The notes under the pieces: model-generated
What the model was told of the DNA's origin: nothing
What the model saw: only the letters and a program-made list of their open reading frames with translations
Databases searched by the model: none
From: JACPRL01 sp035573715
GTDB taxonomy: Bacteria; Acidobacteriota; Terriglobia; Acidiferrales; 2-02-FULL-67-57
Length of the DNA: 64,000 nucleotides
Direction: 5' to 3'
NCBI GenBank assembly: GCA_035573715.1
Contig: DATLZZ010000011.1
Span: forward strand, 25,165-89,164
Translations under genes and position numbers: made by a program
Part shown: positions 17,161 through 25,619 of the stretch, one piece after another
Numbering within the stretch: position 1 is the stretch's first letter
Layout of the letters: each line of letters begins with the position of its first letter

Positions 17161-20100
17161 ATGCCCGAAGCTGTTGCCCAGCGCCGAAACCGCCGCACAG
17201 CTCAGCCCCGGTTGCCGTTCGACCGGCGGCTGGTGCTGCACCGCTGGATGCTGCATCTTTTCGAGGCCGATAGCTTCGAAAAGCTGGGCGATACCCTCAA
17301 GGACCCCATCTTCGAAGGCTTCGACGAAGAGAACGTTTCACGTTTCTACCACGTGCTGAAAGCCCGCCTGTTCGAGCGGCAGGAGCTTTCCGCGGACTTG
17401 CTGCTGGGCTATGACCAGAACATCGTCCGCCACTGGCAACGCATCACCGTCCGGCGAAACCGCGAAGAACATCCCGTCTTCCCAAAGTACTTCCAGTATC
17501 TGGCCCTGCTGTTCACGGAGATTTATCTGGACCGCTACTTCCGCGATCCCGCCGCGCTGCTGGCCAGCTTGAATGCGTTTGTCGCCGAGTTCAACACCGG
17601 CCTTCCCGAAGCCGACCAGATCAAGCCCTACAAGCTGGACGAGCTGAACAAACTGGCCTATTGGCAGGCCACGGGCTCAGGCAAGACGCTCCAGATGCAC
17701 GTCAATATCCTTCAGTACCGCCACTATCTGGCGCTGCACGGGCGCGAGCGGGAATTGAACCGGATCATCCTGCTGACGCCCAACGAGGGCCTGTCACAAC
17801 AGCACCTTCGAGAGCTTGAACTTTCGGGCATGGAGGCCGAGCTTTTCTCGAAAGAAGGGCGTGGCCTCTTTGCCGGGCGTTCCGTAGAGATCATTGACGT
17901 TCACAAGCTGAAAGAAGAAATGGGCGAAAAGACTGTGGCCATAGACGCCTTCGAAGGGAACAACCTGGTGCTGGTGGACGAGGGACACAGGGGCGCCGCC
18001 GGCTTCGAGTGGATGGACAAGCGCAACCGGCTATGCGAGGAGGGTTTCTCCTTTGAGTACTCGGCCACGTTCGGCCAGGCCATCAAAGCAGCCCGGCGGG
18101 AAGGCTTGGCTCAGGAATACGCCAAGTGCATCCTCTTCGATTACTCGTACAAATACTTCTACCGCGACGGCTACGGCAAGGACTACCACATCCTGAATCT
18201 GGAAGACGACTCTCAGGAAGATAAGCGGCAGCTTTATTTGACCGCGTGCCTGCTGGTCTTTTACCAGCAGTTGCGTCTGCACCGCGAGAAGGAAGGCGAT
18301 TTCCGACCCTACCTGCTGGAGCGCCCGCTTTGGGTGTTTGTGGGCAGCAGCGTTAACGCCGTGCGCACTGAGCGAGGCCGCAAGGTATCCGACGTGGTGG
18401 ACATTCTGCTCTTTCTCGCCGGCTTCGTGCGCGACCGGGCAGGAGCCGCCGCCCACATAGACCGGCTGTTGCATGGCCGGGCAGGCCTGCTCGACCCTAA
18501 AGGACATGAGATCTTCGCCAACGCTTTTGCGTACCTGGTGAGCCACGGGGAGACACCCGAAGCCATCTTCGACGACATTCTGCGGACACTGTTCAACGCG
18601 CCAGCAACAGCTGCCCTTCATGTGGAGCAATTGAAGGGATCGGAGGGAGAGATCGCGTTGCGGCTTGGGGACAACGACCCCTTTGGGCTGATCAACGTCG
18701 GCGACGCGGCAAGCCTTTGCAACCTCTGCAGGGAACATGCGGAGCTTGTCGTTACCGACCGTGAGTTTTCCGGCTCGTTGTTCCACGGCCTGAATGACGC
18801 CGGCACAACCGTGAATGTGCTGATTGGTTCCAAGAAGTTCACGGAGGGCTGGAATAGCTGGCGCGTGAGCACGATGGGCTTGATGAACGTGGGCCGCACG
18901 GAGGGCTCCGAGATCATTCAATTGTTTGGCCGAGGAGTACGGCTCAAGGGCTACGGTTATTGCCTGAAGCGCAGCCCGAAGGTGGAAGAAGAACAGGGCC
19001 TCCGAGCCCCGAAGTACATTCGGCCCTTGGAGACGCTGCACATCTTTGGCATTCGGGCCGACTACATGAAGCAGTTCAAAGAGTACTTGGAGGAAGAGGG
19101 ACTGCCAGAGCAGGAAGAACGCGAGGAGTTTCTCCTGCCGGTGGTCAAGTTCCCCAAACTTGAGGAATTGAAGCTGAAGATCGTCCGTCTGAAGGAAGAG
19201 ATTGACTTCAAGAGGACGGGTCCAAAGCCGACGCTTGAACCGCCGGCCGGGGACCAGGTTGCTGTAACGCTCGATTGGTATCCGAAGATTCAATCGGCAA
19301 AGAGCAGAGGCATCCAAACGGCCGCCGACCCCGCGGAGAAGAAAGAAGGCAAGCTAACCAAGGACCACCTGGCCTTTTTGGACTGGGAGGCCCTGTTTTT
19401 CGAGCTGGAGCAGTTCAAGAACGAGAAGGTCTGGCACAACCTGAACCTTTCCCGCGATGCGGCAAGGCGGCTTCTCGAGTCGCCCACCTGGTACAAGCTG
19501 CTGATCCCGCCCGAGGAGTTGGAGTTCACAAGCTTCAGCCGAGTGCGCGTGTGGCAGGAGATCGCCGTCGCCCTGCTGAAGAAATATTGCGACAGCTTCT
19601 ACAAGTACAAGAAGAACGAGTACGAACTCCCGCACCTGGAATACCGTGAGCTCACGCCAGACGATCCGAACTTCTTTGAAGAGTACCGCCTTCTGATTGC
19701 CAAGTCGGAAGAGACGATTATCGAGACGCTCCGACGGATTAAGGAAGATATCGAGCAAGGCAAGCTGAAGGATGTTCAGGTTGGCAATCTCCACTGCTTC
19801 GTCTTTAACCGGCACCTGTACGAGCCGTTGATTCACATCCGGGGCGAACTGATCGAAGTGCGGCCCGTGGCTCTGAACGAGGGCGAGCGCGACTTCGTAC
19901 TGGACTTGCGCCGCTACCACGGCGACAACGCCGCGTTCTTCAAGGACAAAGAGCTGTACCTGCTCAGGAACCAAAGCCGTGGCCGGGGAATTGGCTTCTT
20001 TGAAGCCGGCAACTTCTATCCGGACTTCATCCTGTGGCTGCTGGTGCCCGACCGCCAATACGTGAGCTTCGTAGACCCGAAAGGCATCCGCAACTTGCAA

Positions 20101-20337
20101 GGCGCAAACGACCCCAAGATTCGCTTCCACGAGAAGATCAAGGAACTAGAGCAGCGCCTGGGCGACCCGAAAGTGATCCTGAATTCGTTTGTTATTTCAG
20201 TGACACCCTTCAAGCAGGTCGGTTGGTGGGAAGGCGGCATGACCGAGAAAGACTTTGAGCATCACCACATCTTCTTCCGCGACGCTGAGAAACGCTCACA
20301 CCTGGAGACAATGTTCAGGAAGCTGTTGGGGCGATAG
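17161..20337 (+). CDS. Type III-like restriction helicase-nuclease (Res)
   Basis: A 1058-residue protein expected to move along and cut unmodified DNA with Mod. It shows a P-loop ATGSGKT near 170, DEGH (273-276, a DEAH variant also seen in Res subunits) and a motif VI-like IQLFGRGVRLKG. The C-terminal PD-(D/E)xK nuclease has Asp955 in YPDFILW, then Asp972-Pro-Lys974 in FVDPKG. All these motifs are intact. It starts 10 bp after mod and ends 5 bp before the cyclotransferase-like gene, so the operon is very compact. Cut position and site cannot be read from sequence. Confidence 0.86.
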   Translation: MPEAVAQRRNRRTAQPRLPFDRRLVLHRWMLHLFEADSFEKLGDTLKDPIFEGFDEENVSRFYHVLKARLFERQELSADLLLGYDQNIVRHWQRITVRRNREEHPVFPKYFQYLALLFTEIYLDRYFRDPAALLASLNAFVAEFNTGLPEADQIKPYKLDELNKLAYWQATGSGKTLQMHVNILQYRHYLALHGRERELNRIILLTPNEGLSQQHLRELELSGMEAELFSKEGRGLFAGRSVEIIDVHKLKEEMGEKTVAIDAFEGNNLVLVDEGHRGAAGFEWMDKRNRLCEEGFSFEYSATFGQAIKAARREGLAQEYAKCILFDYSYKYFYRDGYGKDYHILNLEDDSQEDKRQLYLTACLLVFYQQLRLHREKEGDFRPYLLERPLWVFVGSSVNAVRTERGRKVSDVVDILLFLAGFVRDRAGAAAHIDRLLHGRAGLLDPKGHEIFANAFAYLVSHGETPEAIFDDILRTLFNAPATAALHVEQLKGSEGEIALRLGDNDPFGLINVGDAASLCNLCREHAELVVTDREFSGSLFHGLNDAGTTVNVLIGSKKFTEGWNSWRVSTMGLMNVGRTEGSEIIQLFGRGVRLKGYGYCLKRSPKVEEEQGLRAPKYIRPLETLHIFGIRADYMKQFKEYLEEEGLPEQEEREEFLLPVVKFPKLEELKLKIVRLKEEIDFKRTGPKPTLEPPAGDQVAVTLDWYPKIQSAKSRGIQTAADPAEKKEGKLTKDHLAFLDWEALFFELEQFKNEKVWHNLNLSRDAARRLLESPTWYKLLIPPEELEFTSFSRVRVWQEIAVALLKKYCDSFYKYKKNEYELPHLEYRELTPDDPNFFEEYRLLIAKSEETIIETLRRIKEDIEQGKLKDVQVGNLHCFVFNRHLYEPLIHIRGELIEVRPVALNEGERDFVLDLRRYHGDNAAFFKDKELYLLRNQSRGRGIGFFEAGNFYPDFILWLLVPDRQYVSFVDPKGIRNLQGANDPKIRFHEKIKELEQRLGDPKVILNSFVISVTPFKQVGWWEGGMTEKDFEHHHIFFRDAEKRSHLETMFRKLLGR

Positions 20338-20342
20338 GGTCG

Positions 20343-20840
20343 ATGTATTACTTTGCTTACGGCTCAAATATGTGCACTGGACGGCTGCGCTGCCGCGTGC
20401 CGTCGGCGCACCCGCTCTTTGTTACGCAGCTTAGCGGTCACGTTCTGCGCTTCCACAAGAGAAGTACCGACGGCTCCGGCAAGGCCGACGCCGAATTCAC
20501 TGAAAACAATTCCGATTCTGTCTGGGGAGTAGTTTTTGAGATTGATGCGCATCAGAAGAACGCTCTAGATGCGGCTGAAGGCCTCGGAGACGGGTACAAA
20601 GAAAAGCTGGTTCAGGTGAGAGACCCCGCTGGCCAAATGTACTCGGCTTTGATGTACTTCGCATCGCGAAGCCACATAGACCCGAGCTTGAAGCCTTACT
20701 CCTGGTACGTACGATTCGTATCGGAGGGTGCTAAGCAGCACACCCTTCCCGCCAATTACGTGGCCGCTATCGAGGCGGTGCCCTCGGTGAATGACCCCGA
20801 CACGCGGAGGGAAGCCCGAATGCGGGCAATCAAGTGTTAG
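20343..20840 (+). CDS. Gamma-glutamylcyclotransferase-like (AIG2/GGCT fold) protein
   Basis: A 165-residue protein. YYFAYGSNMCTGRL is the family's substrate-loop signature. The glutamate in LDAAEGLGDGYKEK fits the position of the catalytic acid that cyclises gamma-glutamyl amines. Family members release 5-oxoproline from gamma-glutamyl compounds. The start lies 5 bp after the Res stop, so it is the fourth gene of the operon. Such a protein is unexpected in a restriction-modification locus; it might act on a small molecule or modified peptide, or be a hitchhiker. The fold is well supported; substrate unknown. Confidence 0.8.
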   Translation: MYYFAYGSNMCTGRLRCRVPSAHPLFVTQLSGHVLRFHKRSTDGSGKADAEFTENNSDSVWGVVFEIDAHQKNALDAAEGLGDGYKEKLVQVRDPAGQMYSALMYFASRSHIDPSLKPYSWYVRFVSEGAKQHTLPANYVAAIEAVPSVNDPDTRREARMRAIKC

Positions 20841-20911
20841 GAAAGAGCACGTAGCCACGGCCAGTTCATGACTCACGTACGCAGCCAGTCTAACTACACC
20901 TTTGGCTTGGA

Positions 20912-22864
20912 TCAAGGCTTTTCGAGAAGTACCTTACTGAATAATTTCTTTCTCAACGACGTGAGATCGAGCCCGGCACTGCGAAGCTCCGCCGAGAATT
21001 CGATTGCGGCCTCCGGAAACTCGCGCCCCGCAAACTTCACTCTGATCATAGGCAGCCTTTCGACAACTGCCTTGGCCACGGCAAGCACCTGTGTTGGAGA
21101 GGCGTACAGGAGGCCCTGTGCAAACGGCATAGCTACATCATCGACCACGGGAGTGGGACTAATCATCAGCGAAAGAACGTCAGCCGTTGCTGAGTTCTGA
21201 GCCAATCTGGCCTTGATCCAGTCAATGTGGCCCTTTGCTTCCTGTACGTCCCACTTGGACAGTTTCGCACCATCCTTCTTCTCTGTCTTGGCCTCAAAAC
21301 CGACGTGAAAGTCTGTTAGGAAGGACCATACAACGTCTGGCGCTCCTTGCTCTGTGATCCGAGTCGGCTTCGCGCCAAAGCACTTGCCCAGCAATTCCAA
21401 GCCTTCCGCATACTGGCGGTGTTCGTCTTGCTCCAATCGTGAGATCATTTCGGCAAGTCTTGCATGGAAAGTTGGGCCGGCCCATCCCCAGGCGGTCAAG
21501 GTGTCCCAGAGCCCCTCCGCGTTAGGTTCTACGTCTGTGCTGCTTTCGAAAGTCGTTACCCTGCTACGGTGCTGGAGCAGCTGGTTAAGCCATCCCGCGT
21601 TGACGCCGCACCTTGCACCGCGACGAAGAGAGTCTTCCTCTGCGCTTAGCTTTCCCATTAACCGTGCCGCGACGCTAGCAAGAAACAACCACCACGCACG
21701 ATACCCAGCGAGTTCCGGGGCATTCAGTTGATCTGCGATTGAGCGCGCTATTTCCAACGCCCGAGGATAGTTCTCATCCCACATAGCCCTCGAAAAGTGC
21801 ACTTCATTGGCTCCGGCCTTCTCATACTCAGGAGCATGTTTCTTAGGTTCTCTCGCCTCGACGCTGCTGATGCTGGCATTTGCATCATTTCGATAGTTGG
21901 GGTCATCTATAAGGCCAGTGATCATCTCCACGAGTTGCTCGGGAGCCTTCCCTGCCACTTCTGACTGTTCCTTCCCCCATGTGATCTCCGCCGCCAATTC
22001 TCGGGGCATACCCTCTATCAGCGAGGCAGAAGTAGCAGCATTAACAAGCGACCGCCCGAGCCACACGATCACCGCAAAATCGGTTGCATTCCGTGTACAC
22101 CGCCCCATGCCTTGAATCAAACGGGTCCTCTCGCGTCTACGAAGGACTGGCCCCATTTTCCAGCGTTCACTCAAGTGGCGCTCTAGGGGGTCAATGGCAG
22201 CCGGAGATTCTGCAAGAATGAGAAGGCGGCACTGCTCGTCGGGAAGATCGAGGCCATCATAACGGCCAGCTAGACCCAGAATAACGTCGGTGGCGTTCGT
22301 GAAGGCGTCAAGACTGTCTTTGATGTCAGACGCCAGCATCCGCCTGGGCTTCACAGTGGCCCGCTGCTCAACATCTGCAAAGATACGGCCAGCTATCCTT
22401 TCTGACGGAGAGAGAAGGACGGCACGTCGTATTCGTAGTTTGTCCCACACGCCCGCCACAATTTGAATTGCTGTAGGCTCATCTGCGTACAGGCCAGGAA
22501 CAAATACGTACCGTCGCCCCCATTGCGGGCTTTGGGCTCGGATTGTTAACAACTTGTCGATGCCGTAGGCTCGCTGGAGATCACTCTCGCCCCCCAGTGT
22601 GGCAGACATGTAGATGCGCTGCTTTGTTGCGGCGAACGGCTCATGTGTGTGAGTAGGGGGTACAAGAGGCCGGATACAAATCTCATATGGAGAGACCAAG
22701 AACAAACACGCTTGCACCTTGTTGCGAATGAGTCTCCATGCGAAACGCACATCCTCGCTCATCGCCTGATCGAGCAATGCCGTAACGTTCCCGATGATAG
22801 CTTGTAGAAGAGTTCTTCCGGGGAGGCGTAGGTCGCTGAGGATTGGACCGGCCGGAATCTTGGC
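20912..22864 (-). pseudogene. 5'-truncated XPD/DinG-like helicase with PD-(D/E)xK-like C-terminus
   Basis: About 650 codons remain. They cover only the second half of an SF2 helicase: MSATL (motif III), SPSERIA, GRYDGLDLPDEQ and RLIQGMGRCTRN (motif VI). A C-terminal region follows with APDVVW, GFEAKTEKK and DVQEAKGH, which reads as a PD-(D/E)xK nuclease core with a Q-motif. Walker A and the DEAD/DEAH box are absent. Helicase-like reading continues upstream of the only usable start (TTG, 22777) until a TAA at 22865-22867, so the 5' half seems deleted. The gene faces the RM operon. It is probably inactive as a helicase, although a nuclease fragment could persist. Confidence 0.7.
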
Positions 22865-23111
22865 TTACTCTCTTTGCCCATAGGCCCCTTCTATTCTCCC
22901 ATCACGGTCGTTTCGCATGAGCAAGCACAGAATAAGATACTTTCCGACAAAGGTTCACTTGAATTCTTGTGCCAAACTTAGGAAAACTCCGCTGTCACAC
23001 ATCTCCACGCGTCTTACGTTGGTTCGGGGTGCCTCCAGGCCGGTGCAGCACACTAGAACTCGTCTCATAAACGCAAAAAATCACGCAAGCGACAATTCTG
23101 AGCTGACCTCA

Positions 23112-23163
23112 GGGGCTAAAGCCCCCTTTTTTCTGGCTTTTTCGGCACGGCTAAAGCCGTGCC
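23112..23163 (+). repeat. Tandem palindromes with GGCTAAAGCC core; first is terminator-like
   Basis: GGGGCTAAAGCCCC (23112-23125) is a 5-bp stem with a TAAA loop followed by a C and six T, an intrinsic terminator shape on the plus strand. A second palindrome (23144-23163) has an 8-bp stem GGCACGGC/GCCGTGCC with the same TAAA loop. A related palindrome lies after rho (38387-38398). Confidence 0.6.
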
Positions 23164-23302
23164 CTCCCGGGTGCGCCAGAGAACCCATTTATGAGATAGC
23201 TTCTAGCGTAACGACCGTGGACATCATCGCAGTCGCTGATCGACAGGGTATCGCGAAGCGAGGTCGGTTGGCGGGCCGTCAGGGCTTTACGATGCAAAGA
23301 TC

Positions 23303-23330
23303 GGTGTCAGTTTTGGTGTCAGTTGCGTCT
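23303..23330 (+). repeat. Right arm-type repeat, candidate integrase arm-binding sites
   Basis: Two exact GGTGTCAGTT copies (23303, 23315), 12 bp apart and followed by GCGTCT, match the left arm pair at 3031-3058 in 24 of 28 positions by eye, in the same orientation. They lie about 147 bp inside the right core. Confidence 0.65.
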
Positions 23331-23476
23331 GCAACAACGCACCATAACAGTGCGCGCACTGATGAACCTGGAACGAATGCGGAGATGGCCTAAGCCCATG
23401 TCAGGGGGCGGGTTGTGCGCACACCTGCAACTATAATCGCTCACCTGCTCAAACGCCTGGAACGGCCTTCCGTGGA

Positions 23477-23516
23477 ATCCTAAGTCCCGTGCGTCTGCCA
23501 GTTCCGCCACTTCCGC
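23477..23516. repeat. attR: 5'-half copy of tRNA-Leu
   Basis: Exact 40-bp copy of 2915-2954. It encodes tRNA nucleotides 1-40 up to the anticodon loop and then diverges, so it cannot form a tRNA. It marks the right junction; chromosomal DNA resumes to its right. Confidence 0.92.
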
Positions 23517-23524
23517 CTGCTCGG

Positions 23525-23530
23525 ATTATA
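23525..23530 (-). promoter_or_regulatory. Stranded ancestral tRNA-Leu promoter (-10 element)
   Basis: On the minus strand a perfect TATAAT lies 8 bp before the first nucleotide of the partial tRNA copy, the right distance for a tRNA promoter. The -35 is poor. The intact tRNA at 2954 has no comparable -10, so this is probably the pre-integration promoter, now firing into the element. Confidence 0.6.
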
Positions 23531-23566
23531 CAGGCAAAGAACCTGCATGCAGGACACTCACTGTGG

Positions 23567-24709
23567 CTAGTGGCGGTGCTCGCCTCCGTGTTTCTTTTCC
23601 AGGTTGGGCCAGTGCTGCACCATGACCGGCATCCACTTCTCGACCGCCGCGGCGCGCTCGGCGGGTGAGGCGCGGAAGAAGGTCATCTGCTCGGAAGCCG
23701 GCATCACCATCATCGCCATATGCTCGAGGTGGGTAAGCTGGTTCAGCCGCCGATGGTCGTCGCGGGAGAGGGTGGCCGGCAGCGACTCCATCGGCGCCGT
23801 CTCCAGCGAACCGCTCGGGTTCAGGAACACATCCAGCTGTTTGTAAACCTCGGCGCGTTTGTCGGCAATGTCCGGATGGGCGAGGATGTCGTTGTAAATA
23901 TCGTGGAAGCTGTGCAGGTTGTCGAAGGTGTCGGCGATGTCGCGGAAGCGCGCCCGGAAGGTGGGCGAAATCGTGTGCGCCATCGGCATGTGCTTGGGAA
24001 GCAGGTCGGGATTCTCAAACATGGCGCGGAACTCGGAGGTGGCCTCGTCCACGGCGGTGTCGCGCTTCGCTTTGTCGGGCTCGAGCATCACTTCGTTCAG
24101 GCGCAACTGATACCAGTGGTAGGCCCAGATGGCGCCGTTGAACCGCGGATACTTCTCGCGCCAGTACTGCGAGAACCACTGGTGCTCCATCAGGTCGTGG
24201 GTTTTGAGCCGGCCGGGGAACGCGATGGCAGGCTCGCTCCAATACCAGTTGTAGGTCTCGAAGACGTATTGCTGTTTACGCTCGGGGAGCAGCTCGGTGG
24301 CCAAGATGTCGTAGATCTGGCGGTGGAGGATGTGGGTCCACTCGAAGGCGCGGTTGAGCCGCCAGGCCACCTTGACGCTCTCGGGCGCGACGGTTTCCTC
24401 GCTGGGCGCCAGGCGCGGGGCGCGCCGCGGCTCGAGAAACATCTGCGTGACGCGGTTGAACGTCCCGTGCTCGATCAAGTGTACCGATTCGTCTTCGCGT
24501 CCGACATGCGTGAGCAGAATCTCGGCCAGCTCCGCGTGCCCGATATCCACCACGTTCAGGTAGCGGTAAACCGTGGGGTAGTTCTTTCGCAGGGCGAAGT
24601 TGTAGGGACCGACAAGAGGGTAGGCCATGCCGCGGCGCTCGGCGCGCGCCCAGGCGGGCAGCAGCAGCGGGCTCAGAGCCACGAATTGGAGAATCGTGCG
24701 ACGACGCAT
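23567..24709 (-). CDS. Exported alpha-helical protein, possibly Tat-secreted, unknown function
   Basis: A 380-residue protein. The N-terminus MRRRTILQF followed by a hydrophobic stretch ending WARA is a Tat-like signal (adjacent arginines, then hydrophobic core). The mature part is helical and rich in His, Glu, Tyr and Trp, with repeated metal-ligand-like patterns: FEWTHILHRQIYD, HDLMEHQWF, LHSFHDIYND and LTHLEHMAMM. A GGEHRH tail ends it. This could be a metal- or heme-binding protein, but no family is recognised. It follows the beta-barrel gene with a 27-bp gap, so they likely form one operon. Confidence 0.6.
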   Translation of the reverse strand: MRRRTILQFVALSPLLLPAWARAERRGMAYPLVGPYNFALRKNYPTVYRYLNVVDIGHAELAEILLTHVGREDESVHLIEHGTFNRVTQMFLEPRRAPRLAPSEETVAPESVKVAWRLNRAFEWTHILHRQIYDILATELLPERKQQYVFETYNWYWSEPAIAFPGRLKTHDLMEHQWFSQYWREKYPRFNGAIWAYHWYQLRLNEVMLEPDKAKRDTAVDEATSEFRAMFENPDLLPKHMPMAHTISPTFRARFRDIADTFDNLHSFHDIYNDILAHPDIADKRAEVYKQLDVFLNPSGSLETAPMESLPATLSRDDHRRLNQLTHLEHMAMMVMPASEQMTFFRASPAERAAAVEKWMPVMVQHWPNLEKKHGGEHRH

Positions 24710-24736
24710 GCTACCTCTTAGACGGTTCCAGTCCTC

Positions 24737-25558
24737 TCAGGGATTCAACCGCGCACGAGTGGGATATAGGCCGCGAAAAGAAAACACATAGCTCAGGCCG
24801 ACGGTGAAGCCGATGTCGGGGCCGGCCGAAGGACGCAAGGCGCCGGTGTGGACGCCGGCATCGAGCACCCAGGTGGGGTTGAGCTGCACGCGGGTGCCGG
24901 CCTCGAAGACGACTTGAGTTTTTTCGCCGTCAATGGGTTTGCGGGCGTCGACATCGGCGAGCAGGACCATGAACTTGAGCGGCAGGGTGCGCTCGTAGGC
25001 GGCGCCGTAGAAAAACCGGCTCACCAGTTCGCCGCCCCGCCCCGGCGCTTCCGTCGGCCCCACGGTGTAGGAGCCGTTGAAGTGCACCCGGTTGTGGTGG
25101 AAGGTTTTCGAGAGCATCAGTTTCAGCCCGCCGTGCTCATGCCGGCTGCCGAGCCCGCCGCTGCGGAGGGTCAGCTCGGGCCGAACCGCTATCGCCGGCC
25201 AGGCGCGGCTTTCCTGGTTGAAGTTGTAGTGCAGGTGGAACTGCGTATCGCGGAAGGTGGCAACGGTGTTATCTTCCAGGCGCGCCACCACAAACTCCGA
25301 GCTCACGCCAATGTGGGTGTCGGGTGCGATGCCCCACTTGAATTCGGGCTCGAAGCCGAAGAGCCAGTGCCCGCGGCTTTCGCGGGAGAAGCGCGGCACG
25401 CCGAACTGCAATTCCAGCGCGCGGTACTCAACCGGCTGGGCATCTTCGACGGCGATGGGGCGGCCCGGGTCAAGATTGCGGTAGTCGGCCTGCGCCTGCG
25501 CCACCACCGGCGCCGCCAGCGCCACCACCCCCAGCCAGAACAACTGCCGAACGAGCAT
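24737..25558 (-). CDS. Outer-membrane beta-barrel protein, unknown function
   Basis: A 273-residue protein with a signal peptide (LFWLGVVALAAPVVAQAQA) and alternating hydrophobic/polar strands separated by short turns (for example FRDTQFHLHYNF, HFNGSYTVGP and IGFTVGLSYVFSF). The last strands end near the C-terminus, typical of outer-membrane barrels and of the MetA-like transporter superfamily. It is the first gene of a probable operon with the exported helical protein. Ligand or cargo unknown. Confidence 0.6.
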   Translation of the reverse strand: MLVRQLFWLGVVALAAPVVAQAQADYRNLDPGRPIAVEDAQPVEYRALELQFGVPRFSRESRGHWLFGFEPEFKWGIAPDTHIGVSSEFVVARLEDNTVATFRDTQFHLHYNFNQESRAWPAIAVRPELTLRSGGLGSRHEHGGLKLMLSKTFHHNRVHFNGSYTVGPTEAPGRGGELVSRFFYGAAYERTLPLKFMVLLADVDARKPIDGEKTQVVFEAGTRVQLNPTWVLDAGVHTGALRPSAGPDIGFTVGLSYVFSFRGLYPTRARLNP

Positions 25559-25619
25559 AGAGCACCATCATAGTTGAAGAGCGAGAAGCGCGGGGGCGCG
25601 AGTTGAGCTTCCTTGCAGG

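Larger units (their letters stand above)
22868..23476. other. Non-coding right end of the element
   Basis: About 600 bp without a credible gene. It holds two GGCTAAAGCC-core hairpins (23112-23163) and the right arm-type repeats (23303-23330). An open frame at 22917-23393 has no ribosome site, family signature or domain and is not called. Confidence 0.6.

Noticed and set aside
11116..20337. DISARM system
   Set aside because: SNF2 and methyltransferase genes resemble DISARM parts, but no DrmA/DrmB (DUF1998)-like proteins are present and a type III Res is.
22917..23393. 158-codon frame at the right end of the element
   Set aside because: No ribosome site or family signature; it runs through hairpins and arm repeats.
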